In this document: one piece after another, positions 40,276 through 54,692 of the stretch | How positions within the stretch are numbered: the first letter of the stretch is position 1 | Layout of the letters: every line of letters begins with the position of its first letter | DNA from: Manduca sexta | Lineage: Eukaryota; Arthropoda; Insecta; Lepidoptera; Sphingidae | DNA length: 64,000 nucleotides | Assembly: GCF_014839805.1 (NCBI RefSeq) | Contig: NC_051134.1 | Span: 14,725,170-14,789,169 of the forward strand | Reading direction: 5' to 3' | Program-made: the position numbers and the translations under genes | The notes under the pieces: model-generated | The model's database searches: none | What the model saw: only the letters and a program-made list of their open reading frames with translations | What the model was told of the DNA's origin: nothing

Positions 40276-43200
40276 TTTAATCCAATTAAACTTAAGGGTT
40301 GTTTAAAAAATAATTGGCAGCCATAGGGCAGTTGGTTTTTAATTAATACCTATTTTTAAAAGACCTATATCATGTGGATATAAGCATGTATATATAACAA
40401 TCTTTTTGACAGTTTGTATGTAGATGTGAAATGACATCTGACTCGATTTTAATTGAATACAGATTTCTAAATATTGTTCCATATTATGATTTAAACACTA
40501 TTAAAAGATTTTTGTCTTAGAAAATTATATTTTTTTTTATCTTATCATCTTTAGTAAATAAAATAACTCAATATGGTCGCATATACTGTCAATAAATTGT
40601 CATAAACAGAAGCACTGTCAGTGAAATTGATTATTTATAAATTCCCGCCATGCGCGGACCCTGCAGGAGCAAGGATCCCCAAGAGGGTAAGTGACATAAA
40701 CATCTGTTGTTTATTCATTGAGCTTTTCAGATATCTATCGGAACATTTCTCCTCTTGCTGTCTCCTTTACCTATTTTTTATTTTTACTTTCCGTTTAATA
40801 CTTTTCTATCTAAATATAAAAGATCTTCGTTAACCAAACGCTGAAAAGTGATGATATGATTGATTTGATATATTATGCAGTTATATTCAAAGTTTAATTA
40901 TGACTTGGATGAAATAAAAACCTATTCAATTCGTTTAGGGCTTCAAAGTAGTAATTAGAATGACTACAAATTTATTGAGTATTTTTGGAAAAGCGTCCTT
41001 GGACGCTCGTGAAAACTGGTACAAATCACGACAACTAGGATGCCAACCCTATACATAAATGTATTAGGGATTTGTTGGTAGAGGAGAGACAATAACATAA
41101 TTATTTGCTATTCCGTCGACGGCACATTATCAAGCGCGTTGTTCCCTCTAATTTAACATTAATATATTGAGCGTACGTAGTTCATTTGTTTATACAAACG
41201 TTTGTGTTAATTTTCGTCGACAGGTATACTCTGGGAGATTCGTCCTACTGAACTATGACCAGAAACAAGTTAATTTAACTTTCACCCATCCACGGGGATT
41301 CGGCGCTTCTTGACCTTTAGAACAAGGTGGTAAAACACAAAATGGATCATAAAATTATACAAAAAAATAAAAAGAAAAGATGAAATCGCTATAAAATAAG
41401 GCACCGCGTTGACATATTGCTGAACGCGCTTACAATGTAAAGTCAAAATAAAAAGACATAAACAGGAATGAAAGCGTAAAGATAAGGAACGTTATTTATT
41501 CTCCGAAACAATTTAGGACACCATCACGCCGCCCCTCACACCGATGTCCGATTGAAAACAAGAGCGTTAAGGAAATTAGGGTCGATAGAAACATTCTTTT
41601 AATACTTGTTTGAATATAACAATGTGGTATGAACTTTAAATATTTTACTTACTGAATAATTATGTACGGCTATGCTGGTGTGATAAGCGCAAAAGCAGTA
41701 TGTCAGGGAAATCTTATTTTGAGACAATCCAAGTTTTGTAAATATAGTTTTGTATGTAAAACTGAGATAGAGAAACTCTTTTAACAAGTTCTAATCAAGA
41801 TACCGTTATTTTGGTAAGTTCATTGGATGGGTATTTCTTTAAGGTATCTGACGACATAAAAATCAAGATTTTAATTTTTTGTGAGATACCGCTTTTGACC
41901 TTAGCACCGCAGTATGTGTCTAGATGGATATATCGCAGTAGAGCAGACGAATATTGTAGTAAAGACTACGCCTAGATAGACGTAGTGCATAACACTCCAA
42001 GAATCGTCGTCGCCTTAGCATAGATGGGTGCAGGCTGCCTTTTTAATTTGGCATACGCTAGAAGACGGCTACTTCTAGCACTAGATAGCGAAAGGCTTAT
42101 AGGTAAAACTTTAAGTGGTCTGATTCTAATTTCTTAATAAAAATAATACATTACATCCCACTTTCCCTCGGAGAATAAACAGATAATAAAGTACCACTGA
42201 TTTAATTAATTTATGCGTTCTCCCAAACCGCTGATTCAGGTTTATCCTCAACACGCAATTCCGTATCTAGATGTGATTTCATCTCAATTTACAATGTTGA
42301 CCGCATCCTTTCCGTGATTCTAAGAGTTAGAAAAATACCGCAATCTTTCCTTGAAATGTTCCGAGCGTATTAATGCAGTCATGCATAATGTTACAAACTT
42401 TACGTCACGGTGTAACAAGTGAGCGTGTTTGGATTTTTTTTTGCGGGCCAACGATGAATTTAAAACACGTTGATGAGTCATTCGCGTTATCTCAGGTGTG
42501 TTTTGGATACAAAGCTGCGTGTTTATTAGAAGAAATGGCGTAAATCGTAGGACGGTATGGGACGATGTTGGGATATGTGGTTTCCATTAGTGTTATGCTA
42601 AATCTATTCGCGCCGCGGGAAACGCTCCGAATGTCAAGGGAGAATTGTGACTGAATGGTTCATTTAAAGGGTAATAATGTGTACATAAATTATTATTAAA
42701 TTACAAAAATATAACTCAAAGGAATATAATAGCCTTATAAATTAACCTTCCAATATCGAATTAAAAGTAGTTACTTTTAAAACTGAATATTTTCGGCCTT
42801 CAGTTATTTTTGAGGCGTGTTAAGGTGTAACCGTCACATTACGTCCGGCACACTGATTACAGTGGCCTTGTAGAATTAAAATCAATTTTATCCATGAGTG
42901 TCTTCATAAAGCAGCTTAAAGTGAAACATTGTACATAATATTAAATATCATTTATTTTTATATGTGGATATATTTTTTTTTAGTTTTTTTTGAGTCAATG
43001 GTGAGTGATGTAGTGCTGGTATTGTGGACTAACGCGAATATTGACTTATATAAGAACGAAAAAATATCTAGGTCCCTACTATAAGAAATGCCTTACTTAT
43101 AAAATAGTATTTCTATTATCTTTAACCATAAAATAAACCTAAATCGAGTATAACTTCATCGACATATAAACGTAACATTTCGATTATCATAAAATATAAC

Positions 43201-46129
43201 CCTTACGCGAATAACTAAAGTTTCTAAGTACAAACTAGCTATTCGGTTATGAAATAACGCGTTACAGCCTTTCTGTGGAACCAAAATTAGTATTCCGTTG
43301 CCGTCGGCGACACAAGAGTGGCGTCAACTAGTGAATGAAGTGCGGCTTTGTTACGTTTGATAATTCTGGAACTTAGCATCACTTATACATGGAAACATCA
43401 CCTTTATTGCACTTAAATTAAGGTCCTAATAAAACTGATAGTTTCGATGAGATTAAAGTCATTCACGCTATTCACGCACTAGATATGAGTGCGGCAGTGG
43501 GTTTTTGTGTCACGTTACATAAAATTGTTTTGTAAAATGTGCGAAAGTATTTTATGCGCCATTTAAACATAAAATCCATCGTATCACGAGTATTTCACGT
43601 ATAGAATAAATTGATTTACATGCTGCATGCCAACAGTGAATTGCAGTTTTTTAAATGCAAAATAGTTTCGACAGACAGTTTGTTGTTAGTTTTATGTGAA
43701 TGGTTTGTTAATATTTGTAACTTTTCAAATGCAATGCCTATTACTGAAAGACTACTTTTTATAAAATAAAATTACATTGACAACCTCGGCGTCACTTTCT
43801 TTTTCCATTATTCCTGTTCATTCCCTCATGATTGTATTCTCTAAGGGGTTGGCGAAAGTACAAAAAGACCAACGCTAAATTCCCGCGCTATTATGATTGG
43901 TAACGGTCCTCAAGCAATATGCTCATATTAGCAAAGAGATTTTTAATGGTAAATCAAATATTTGTTGCCAAACATCTGGATGAAAATAAAACCTCACAAG
44001 TTTTACAGCATAAATTCCCAAGCAGGAAATCTACAAATAATAAAAAATATATCTTTTTTATATTATGCACGCATGTATAAAATATTCGCAAGTATAAACA
44101 TTTATGAACATTTATTAAAACTATGTAACTCAATAATAGTCCCACAATACAATTGGAATCAAAATGACGTAACCGAGTGCACTTTAACAATGTAAACATT
44201 TTATCTAAAAGCATCTTTATGGAGCTAAAATAAAAGGGAAACCTTTTAAATTGAAAACTTACGAGCGTCGGCCCAAGGGGAATTGTACCCCTAAGGGATA
44301 CTATAGACACTTTGCACTAAAGTCAATCTTTTGAGGTGAACGCGTGGGCTGCATGTTAATGTAGCTGAAGGGGCAATATGAAAACATATTGTAGCCAAGT
44401 CCCGGGCCCCGGGTTTTGCGACAATTTATTTATTCCTAACTTATGCCTTGCAGTCGTGATCCTTTTGAAACAGTAAATGTAACTCTGGCCTCGCTAATTC
44501 TTCAAGTATCGAAATTCGATTAATAAATACAGTTCAGTTTGCGACGTACCGCGTCTTTGACCAAACATTCTAAATCTTGACATTAACAATGTTTTCCGAC
44601 TATAGAAATGAATGGAGGAAACTTCTTAGTCCTATATAGTTTGATAGTTTTTGTTCCCTTTCAAAAGACGGTTTTTGCCGTTAATAATCACATCTAGATC
44701 AACAACTTGTGTTACCTACTGGCAATTTTTTTATTAAATACTTGCATTGTTTATGTTTGATTATGTATCTGTCTTTCTTTTCACGCCTATCTGGCCCTCA
44801 CACCCTGCATCTTATGTCAAAGGGTCGACAATTTATGACACCGCACGAAGAAGCTAGGAGCACTAATCAGTCATATCTGCCTCTTCATAAACTATGATAG
44901 TTCATTAACGTAGTAAATATTAATAAGATTTTAGTATTCACTACACCATAATGAATTAATTGGTAGGTAGGAAATGCGCACAAACAGCGACAGCCTTGAC
45001 GTAACCTTACTGATAAACAGCGAGCAACAACGTTAAATTAGACTTAACCAAATCTAGTGTTAGAGCCGTCACCTTGACTGCCATTCTGTAACAGTGGATT
45101 ATTAAGGCGTCAGGCGTAAGGCAGTTTGGTGTAAATAACTGAGGTGGCGCGAATCTTGCTTAATGACGCGTCTGGAACAAGCCTATCTCAACCAGACGAA
45201 CGAAGTAGATCATTTATAATAATGGTATCTGAGTTTATGATATATTTATTCATAAAAATATAAAATTATGTTTAAATATTGAACAGACAAGAAATTGTAG
45301 TTTAATTACAAAGATGCTAATCATAAAAATTTGTCAAAAGGATACATTAATGTTATTATTCTTTTCCAGCAAACCTAAATGTGAAAGGCAGATGTTTTCT
45401 GCGAAAGATAACAAAGTTAATACAGAGCGAACACTATCATAATTGTACAAAATAGTCCCCACAGAGTGCAAGTATGCGGCCGTGAGCAAAAACCATTTGT
45501 CATATATTTAGTTTCGTAATCATTTTGTGTACGCGATAGCAACGCTAACATTGTTGACCCACTTACCCAATAGCAACTCACCACATATTACAAGAAAATC
45601 CAATTCCAACATTGCGTTGAAAAGCCAAATCTTTGATAAATAAGGAACCTCCGTTTTTGGAACGTTTCCAAATATCTCGACCTTGCAATACAAGGAGGCC
45701 ACCATAGCCAGATCTCAAAACACCCTAACGATGTGTTACTATTCTCCATTTCGCTCTAACATCCACGTTTGGCTATATGTGGGCTGAAAGGGGTGACAAA
45801 ATAGGGAATAGAAAGTTCGGGGAATGTTCGGTATTGACGTATCTTGAGCCCACCAACAATGTGTGCCTTTGAGATATATTTGTTGTAATAATACGAGAAA
45901 AAGTGAGATTAACTTTAGGAGCGTTCGTTTTATCGGAAAGTGGGGGCTCTCATTTGGCACTTTTCTATTGTGTTTTATAAATTACTTTATAAAACAATGA
46001 TTAGCTAGAGGAATCATAGAGTGCCCACTTAATTGCAAAATCTTCATAAAAGCGTTTCATGAAAAATATAAACAAATTTGATTAAACTGCAAAATATAAA
46101 GTACTAATAAGAAATAGTATATTGAAATA

Positions 46130-46565
46130 AAAACTAAAAACTATTTAAACGGATTTTATCGCGGTTTTTTATATTATTATTTTCTCCCGACGTTTCGAAG
46201 ACTTTGCAGCCTTCATGGTCACGGGGGGGACTGAGGTGTTGTTCATCCGTAAAGTCAAAGTTACAATATCTACCTACATTTTTCAAATATACAACTTTTA
46301 AAATTTTATCTGTTGACGGTCCGATCTACGCAGAATGAGCTCACAGTGTCTTGAGGTCTGGCAGCCGGTCTTTTGGGATCCGATTTAATTAAATGTAGAA
46401 CAGGATCCCAGGCTTGTGCAAGCTTCCAACCATCTTCCCTATTGAAATTTGGGTGTTTTTTAATTTCAATAGCCTCGCGAATCATCCTAGGCAGGAATCG
46501 GTGTTCTTTGGCAAGGATTTGTGGCTTGTCTAATCGCAAATAATGATTGGAGCCTCCTTCAGAAT
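46130..46565 (-). mobile_element. Penelope-like retroelement 3' fragment
   Basis: On the minus strand an open segment from about 46565 to 46306 reads SNHYLRLDKPQILAKEHRFL, PRMIREAIEIKKHPNFNRED, GWKLAQAWDPVL. REAIEIKKHPNFNRE...W.PV is, as I recognise it, the conserved C-terminal string of Penelope-like (GIY-YIG endonuclease) proteins. Beyond its stop come gaccatgaaggctgcaaagt, cttcgaaacgtcgggag and an AT-rich segment, which match the terminal repeat type of these elements and the fragment at 22135. No reverse transcriptase domain remains, so it is a dead 3' piece. Confidence 0.75.
46306..46565 (-). pseudogene. Penelope-like protein, C-terminal remnant
   Basis: About 85 codons of open frame ending at a stop near 46306. 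It carries the REAIEI and NFNRE motifs near the C-terminus of the element protein. The upstream coding part is absent, so no active enzyme is possible. Chemistry in intact relatives: RT plus GIY-YIG nicking. Confidence 0.7.
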
Positions 46566-47954
46566 GTTTAAGTTAAAATTCTAGTCAGTAAGAAGTCTGC
46601 AGTCGCAAAAGCGATCCCACTTTCTTAATATAAATTCTATAAGGGTCCAAAGCCCCCACTACAAATGGTTTTCTTTTAACGTTTTTCTACAAATTGTATT
46701 CTTTTATGAAAGTGTCGTTCGCAATAGGCGTGTCACAAAAATATGATGGAGGGTTTCAAAGAAAAATGTTGAAATAAATTCACGATAAAAATACAAGTCC
46801 AAAGTGTTTTTTGGTTCCATATTATGCTATAGTAGAAAATTGACAACTTTGCGCCCTTAACAATATTTATTTTCTATGTGTTCATGTGTTTAGTCATCCT
46901 TTCTCTGAAATAAAATGAGGTATCAAATTCGAATAAATATTGTAAGAAATCCAAGTTTTTGCGTAATACAGTAAAAAAATATGATTTTCGAATCAAAACT
47001 TGCACTATTGAATCACATTTTCGGAGATATTATACAATGTTTAATTTGATATGAAGAAAGGGTTTGTTACTAGTAATAACCATGGATATCATTAATTTAA
47101 AACTAGTAGATTTAACGTGAACATCGCGAACTCTCGGAAAATAAAAGGTTCTTCATTTGAACATGAATAAATAAATACACATTGTATTCTTGATTGCGAA
47201 ATTGTAACGGTTGGAATTCTTTTAGGCCGCAAGTCTTACACAGAATTAGATTTTTTTTGACACTACGCGAACCATGGAGGTGAATAAGGCCGCTAATCTT
47301 CCGTCAGGTACCAATATACTTTCCGATACGTAATTCACAACAAAGTAAAGTTAAAATTGTTAGTTTAGCTTCGTAAATTACATTCAGTTCCGACGTCAAT
47401 CGTCGCAGAGGCCCTATGTTCATCAAACATTAAGGAGTAAAAACTGGATTTCTGCATCGGAATGAGGGTTTCGCAAACTTTTAAAACAGTAAGCATTACC
47501 TTTAGTAGAAAAAGTATACAATGCAATTTATTAATTCGATTTTTTCAATAAAGTAAAGTAACACAATACAACACTCCAGATTCTACAAGAATATACAAAG
47601 TAATGCAAAACCTCAGAATAAAATCTCACGAATACAATTCAAGCGAAAATATGTCAACAGATTTATGGGCGGTCTATACATTTTATTATTCGTTGTTTAC
47701 ATTTTTACTGGAGTTCTCGTATAACACTGTTTTTCTTATTACGTTGTCATATTTTACCATAGTAAACAAAACTCTTATGATGTATGAAATTTTGACGACA
47801 TTTCTTATTGTATTTTACAACCGATAAAAGGAAAAGAAACAGAACATTAAACTGGCTATAAAATGCATTTTTCTTTAGAGTTAAAACCAAAATATAACTT
47901 TCGCAGGCAAAGTATAACAATAAGAGCAGTCATTCATACACGTGAGCTATCGAG

Positions 47955-48240
47955 AATATGAATACAGGTATGGGGCATTTGTCATATCCCGCCCTGCTGG
48001 CCGTACCGCGGCGCACGAAAAACGAAATTTGTTGCAAAAATATTCAGCAGAGGCACCTACATCACGTCTGTATAGATTACGCTGATCATGAAACCGGCAG
48101 ACGGTGGTGTCGGGTTATTTATTGGCGAGCGCTGCGGCGCGCCCGCACCTGTGATCACCCGCGCGGGAATTCTGATAGAATATGTGTGCTAAAGCTGGCT
48201 CGTACAACGAAAAACTGATAAACCACCGCGGCTCTTTAAA
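47955..48240. other. GC-rich island, no gene recognised
   Basis: Contains ggcgagcgctgcggcgcgcc, cgcacctgtgatcacccgcg and similar CpG-rich DNA in AT-rich surroundings. An 86-codon open frame covers it on the plus strand but shows no recognisable domain. It could be a regulatory element, an unspotted 5' exon or a repeat. Confidence 0.35.
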
Positions 48241-49099
48241 ACATACTTCACGCAAAACTTTTATGCGACCCGCAAATGTATCACCTCAGTTTGTTTACAC
48301 GTCTCGTGAGCTCTGAGTTTCGTACATTGTTACGAATAACTTACTTTAGGAACTGAGGTTTGGTACTTTATAAGTAATAAAAGTTTCATATGAATACAAA
48401 TAGACATTAAATGGTATATAATGTGGCTGGCGAGTGACACGAATCCCTCCAGACAAAGCTCTTCATTAATGACCAAACTGTATATAATATAGCTATAAAT
48501 ATACAATTTGCATTATACATGTCAATTAAAGAGGAAGATATCGTCCATTGTGCAGTAATCACTCAGCATCGCGTCAAAGGAGACGGGACAATAAGGCGCG
48601 TGACCCAATAATCTTGCAAATGAATAATGTCGCCAGTCCCCAGTATCCTCTGAATAATTTATTTCACCAATCGAACTGAAAGCGGCCCAAGTTTCCTCTC
48701 GAAAGGTAACAGTGGTTAATTCTAGCGATTCCAATACAGAGAGCGTGTATTAACATTAAGGTATCTATTTCATCGTATTTTCAACATGCCTCAATGGCCG
48801 ATGTCTGATTACATATGATATTTCCTAATTTTTATACCTATATAATGGTCAACTTTGCTTAAACAATTCCAGTTTTAAAGCTAGGTACTCCCAAGATTTC
48901 CTTGCCATCGGTTCTTTTGACCCAATTATTCTTCTGCCAATTGCAAGCTATGAAAATATTTATTGCAGAATGAAGAATCTAAATGTCTATCGTTCCTTAT
49001 TCCGAAATATAGATCAATGCTAGACCAACTTTTTAAAATTTAACAACTTAAAAAAACGACCTAATAATTTGATATAAAATTGATGATATCTTACATACG

Positions 49100-49292
49100 G
49101 GTAGCTTTTGCCAGCGGTTCTGACTGCGTGAAAAAGTTTTTCCGGGATAAATATTTTCCTGGGATAAAAAGTGGACTATAGCACTCTGGAGTAATATAGC
49201 TTCCTATTAGTGAAACATTAAAAAAGCGTTTTAGTAGCTTCTGAGAAAGCGCGTTCAAACAATCTCTTCAGTTTTATATATTATTATGGATG
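49100..49292 (+). mobile_element. Non-LTR retroelement-type repeat, copy 2
   Basis: Aligns along its length with 22669-22860 (tttttccgggataaatattt, cctattagtgaaacatt, cagttttatatattatt). Its GC-rich start is more decayed. Confidence 0.65.
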
Positions 49293-49734
49293 AGCAATTA
49301 AATTATATCCAAGCGCTTATAAGTATTCTCCTTAATTAGGATTTCTAAGTTTACCGACCAACATCTTATTAGAAAATAATACTAAGTCACACGATCAAGT
49401 TATTAAAAGCCGTGGAAGCAACATCAAACTTCTCATCGTCGTAAAAAGATTCAAAAGTTATTCAAATTGTTTACAAACTTTGTTCGGTCTTTACGTATTC
49501 ATTCAAAAGCGAGTCATTTGAATTCTCCGAGTCGTGTTCTCTTATTATGTAGTGGATTTATAAAGAGCCGGCAAACTGCAAATAGTTTTGGAACGTGCCG
49601 GGTGCCCGCTCAATTTCTCGCGCGTCAATTTTATATCTCAAACTGCGAAACTTAAGAGGCCCGTGATAAAGTTCAAACTGGCCTAATTTACATCTTTATA
49701 ACTTACTCTACGGTTTGAAACCTTTAAAACTTAC

Positions 49735-49785
49735 AACAAAAATATATAGGGTAATGGTGTATCCCATTACCCTATATATTTTGTT
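49735..49785. repeat. Long hairpin-forming inverted repeat
   Basis: Arms of about 22 bp (aaaatatatagggtaatgg and its complement ccattaccctatatatttt) around a short tgtatc-type loop, with a single extra A in the left arm. A compact hairpin of about 51 nt. Function unknown. Confidence 0.9.
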
Positions 49786-52700
49786 ACATGTCCATAGAAC
49801 TTATAATTAATATCCTCGCAAAATTATCAGATAACCTTATAATTATCATATATCTTTTCTGTATCGCTGAGTGTTTCGAACACGTTTTGTGCGAAACAAG
49901 CTGAATTATTGTTAGCAGTATCGTTTGTACAGCCTTTAATTTCACAAATTCTACCCTGAAAGAAGATTGTCTACGATTTTTAAATCAACAATACATAAAC
50001 ATTGTAGAAGTGTAAAACAAAATACCGACGCAACTAATATCCGATACAGCCGAGTGATTCCTAATACCACTTCCCTCACTCGAGTTTAAAGGATTTATGA
50101 TTTCCCCTAACACTACCATTACTGTTACGTGTTACACTAAATCCTTCATATTGTTATATAAAATGGTTTTGTTCATCACTAAGTAATGAAAAGGCATCTC
50201 TTTTGCATTCTTTGTGTCAAGGATAGGGAACGAAAACATTCAAAGCCTTTATAAAAGTCCCTGATGCAATCGACGTTCCATAAATAAACAAAATGAAACG
50301 TTAAATCGTGATGTTAAAGTATTAATTTGTTTAACTTTTGTTTATTTGGTATAAAATTATATTAATTTATGTATGTTAAAAGTTGGTTCGGGATTAAGAT
50401 GAAATTAAATATTTAAATCATTATCTTATTTTAAACGCACCAAATGTTATTAGTTATATCTGCTGTATAATTTCATTGGCCATAATAAAATTAAGATAAA
50501 GAAAATCTGAATTTCATTTCAAATTTAAGTTAATATAGCTGACGATAAGAATATTTTTCGTTAAAATTATTTAAATAACTTAAAAGTTGGAGCAATATAA
50601 AGTCATTGCTAAATCCATTTTTGAATATACAATTTCATTAAAGTAATCCAAGTTTACCTTAATCACGTCAGTTATTTAGAATGTTGACTGACGCATGTAA
50701 TTGCAAATGGCAGCATATCATCCAGTGGTAAACGTGTCAAATGACACTTTTCCAAATACGCTTAATTAATACAATGTTGTCAGAGAATCTAGACGACAGA
50801 AATGCCATCGTGACACGCGACGAAACCCGGCGATCTTTTATAGTCAACGTTCAGTCTGGCGTATAAATCATGACAAACTAAATGGCAAAGTTAGTGAAAC
50901 AATATAGTACTGAATTAGACTGTGACTATTGTTTACAACTTATTCACTTACTCGTAATAAAGGATTAAATGAAAGAATTAGGATTGATTCAAAGATAAGA
51001 GTCTATTATATTCACTCCTGAATGAAGAATATATTAACTTCTACAGCAACATAGGAATTTATAAAAATCGACACATCCTCTTGAGCGCACGTGTTATAAC
51101 AAAACACTATTACGTAAACGTTGAAGATCGAAGGGTGCTCCAGTTGGTCCCATTCTCCTCAGTAATTCAAGTACGTCAACAACCCGGCTACGCAATGAGG
51201 AATATTGCAAAAAAATCCAATAACAAACGCGTAGGGGAGCGCGGGGTGTTCAGGAAATTGGAACTGTGACACCTCGTAGGTGGCGGCCTCGCACCCGCCC
51301 CAATTACACTAAGCGCCGCGGAAAATCACTCGCACCCCTGATTTAAATGGCAATTTCGACTCTTCACTTAATCTGATAAGGGAATATACCACGCCTAGAA
51401 GCGGTAGGCAGTGCATTTCACAAGCTCTCATTGCATTGTGGCCGTTGTGTTCAAGTAAATTCCTTTGAATGTTGCGCAGCTTTGTTGACACTGCGGGACT
51501 TAACATTTTGGCAATTACATGTAGTTCCGTCTAAGACTTTAACTTATGCACGCATTGTTCACGACAATAACTACTTAACTTTAAGTAGGTATATGATAAT
51601 AAAATTTGAGGTAAATCAAAATAGGGAAGCTCTTACAATTTTTTCCCTTAAACCAGTCAACCGTACCACCCGTGCCCGTCACTAATGTTGTTTGTCCGTT
51701 GTTATCCCATTCGATGCAATTACGAACCTGCGAAGCCCTCACATTCATGATTTAAATGGCAATTTCTGTTGCGAACACCAAATCTGATTAGGAAACATTG
51801 TACATACACGTAAACACTGGGAATTGTTTCAGTACGTGTGGAGTGAAAAAGCGTATCTAGTCATAAATTGTATGCTAACATTTTTATTCGTTTCTGTTTC
51901 TATCACGGCGAGTATTTTCCTAACACAATTTCAGTTTTCAATACTTATTGGGACGGCAAAAATAAATTGGTGTACTTTCCGACGGCGCCGAGTGTACGAT
52001 GTTTAAAATTGGCGGCGGGGTAATGTAACGTAAACCTGATTGATCGCCCTTAAATTATTAGATGTTGGAATTGGGATAAAAATGGAAGATCGTACCGGCG
52101 CGACGGCTATCGGGATTGCGAAATATTAGATAACGTTTTTAAAATTCATTTTTTGTTCGCTGATTACACAATTTCATTCGTTTTAAAATGTCGCTATCTG
52201 CTTTGCGTGCTTGATTAGATTTTAATGAATATAAAGCATATCACCAGAATATTTAGACCGGTACCATACATTATCAAATGGTTATTAAAATAAATAATAT
52301 TTGTTAACATACAGTCTTACTTATAAAAAATTCGCAAAACTATGCTTAGTTAAAACACAAATTTACTCGATCAGCTGTAAGTCAAAACCCGCCATCTTGT
52401 CTCTTAGTAAGGTTCAAATTAGGAAACCGGTGATGTTTTTGACAGTGATTTAAGCACAATAGGGGACCGTACTCATTTTTATTCTTTATTATTATCAAAT
52501 ATTAACGTTATATAAATTATAACACAGAAAGAATTATTTAAATCCGGTAAAAAATCAACAAGTTATAAGTCTTTCTATTTCGGTAGAAGGGGTAAGTAAC
52601 AAGAAACAGAAAATAGGCGCAATACCCACGTGTGACGTCATCGGGCATTACGACGCGGGCGAAAAAAGAGATGAAGCGATATCCCCACTTCGCGCTCACT

Positions 52701-53547
52701 TCGGCACGTAGTAATATTTGAAATATGAATTACTGCCTCATTTTTTAACCAATTTTAATACAGTTTTCGCAGGAGGGTTTCTTTTTCGCATTATTAACCA
52801 TTACATATAGAATAATGTACAAAATCAAACACAGGACGGTCCTAACCACCTCTTAACACTAAAACAGTTTTATAAGTAAGAGTGAATATGTGCAAGTTTT
52901 AGAAAAATACCCTACGAGCACAAACGTCACATAACTACTTCTAAAAACAAGACCTTACCGTTTATCGACGGTTATAAATGTCATCTAAATACTGGATACT
53001 ATGTAGGTCACCACAATGTCGTTGAAAATACCATAAAAGCGATTTGCATAATTTCTCTGACCCGGCGCTCACGCGACCTTGGACTTTCTTTGTTTGATGG
53101 CCCGCCAAATTGGGTATTGGGAGCAAGAGATCTCATAACCTTGTGGAAGCTGGAACCAAGCCATGCCTTTGACCTACTGCGCTTTGGGAAAGAGAAGGAA
53201 TTTGTCACTTTATGCGGGTGAAGGTTTTCCATTGAAATGCATTTATATTAGCTTTTGTTAAAATTTATTTGGCAAAGATGAAACGTTTCGCGAAATGTTT
53301 TAAGTCTTGAATATGTATTGATTTATGAAGCATAATATGGAATATATTTTGAGATACTTTATGTAAGAAGATTGTACTACGTATTTCGTTTCTCAAAATA
53401 TAATCTTCACAATAATTGTCATCATTACGTATTTTTTAGAAAATTCCTTCTTTCTATCAGTAGTATTTCTATGAAATAGTTATAGAATGAGACAATTGCA
53501 TATTATAAAATCTAGATAATAACCTATATTTTGGTCAATTAAATAAA

Positions 53548-53768
53548 TTCGCCTTGGTGGCGTAATTGTATTACGGTGCAAATGCAGTACTGAGGTTTCG
53601 GGTTCGATCTCCTGGACGGGCAAAGCGATATTGGGCTTTTCTATTCAGTAATATGGCGACACGCTCACCCCTTATCACATTATGGGATGGAATACGCACA
53701 GCAAAAATGGGTGCACGAGTTTTGTCTCTGCCCACCCCATCGGCAATAAAAGTGAGTTTCTTTATGTA
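53548..53768 (+). mobile_element. tRNA-derived SINE, copy 3
   Basis: A-box tggcgtaattg at 53558-53568 and B-box ggttcgatctc at 53601-53611. The body (cttatcacattatgggatgg, gcccaccccatcggcaataa) matches copy 1 with more divergence and a shorter middle. Confidence 0.83.
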
Positions 53769-54692
53769 AAATAATATGAAAGGAAAATTTATTTCGTTTG
53801 ACGAAATAGATTTTGCATTTTTTATTGGACATACGAACTAGTCCGCACTATTTTGTGTAAATATTTAACGATTCCGACGTGATCGAGATACGAACAAATA
53901 TTTAAACGCATTTGCTAGTTTGTAATATGGTTTGAAACATCTAATAGAGAACTTTATTTTATACCAATGGATTAATTAAGTCTGCTTTGCTTTAGAGAAA
54001 ATACAAATTGTTTTTAAATTGATTAAACAATAAAACTTAACTAATAATTAAATTGTACATTTATGGCTTAGAATAACTTATAATCTACATGTTAACAACA
54101 TAAAATAAATCAAACCGTCCTACTATCTCCAAAAAACCTACTTCCTAAAATATGAAATCAACGAAAAATATTTTCAAGATATATTGATTCGATAGACATT
54201 ACGCGATTTCTCAACAAAAGTTCGCCGGCAAGGGACAAATAGTTCGCACCGTTCCGCCCAATATGAAGGGATAAAGATAGTTTTGGACAGATTGGAGCGG
54301 GTTTATTTAGCGTGCAACCGCGTATATCGAAAAACTTTATATCGTCACTTACAATGTCTGGGGACGCATAAGCGATAACCCAAGATGAAGATCTAAGATT
54401 CTGTTATTAAACTTGGACTACAAACTCCCTGAAAAGCAGTATTGCAAATATTCAATATTAATACTTGTAGAACCGTTTAAAATTATATATGAGGTCAGTT
54501 CATAACCGAACTACCTGAAACATATACCATAAACATTGATTTAAAAAAAATCGGATTTTTATTGCATAAAATGTATCCACATAAAAATAAGAGATCAATA
54601 TACCACAAACAATTAGGTGGACCTTTTTTCCTCGCTTCACTGCACCTGAAGGTTTGCGAAGTGAGGTACAGATAGAGTTTCCATTGAGGAAA

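Noticed and set aside
45566..45705. Candidate ADAM10 signal-peptide exon (MLELDFLVICGELLLG before GGTAAGT, correct phase)
   Set aside because: Phase and donor fit, but the hydrophobic stretch is broken by Glu and Asp, there is an upstream in-frame start, and the surrounding DNA looks like a decayed repeat. Not strong enough to annotate; transcript data could revive it.
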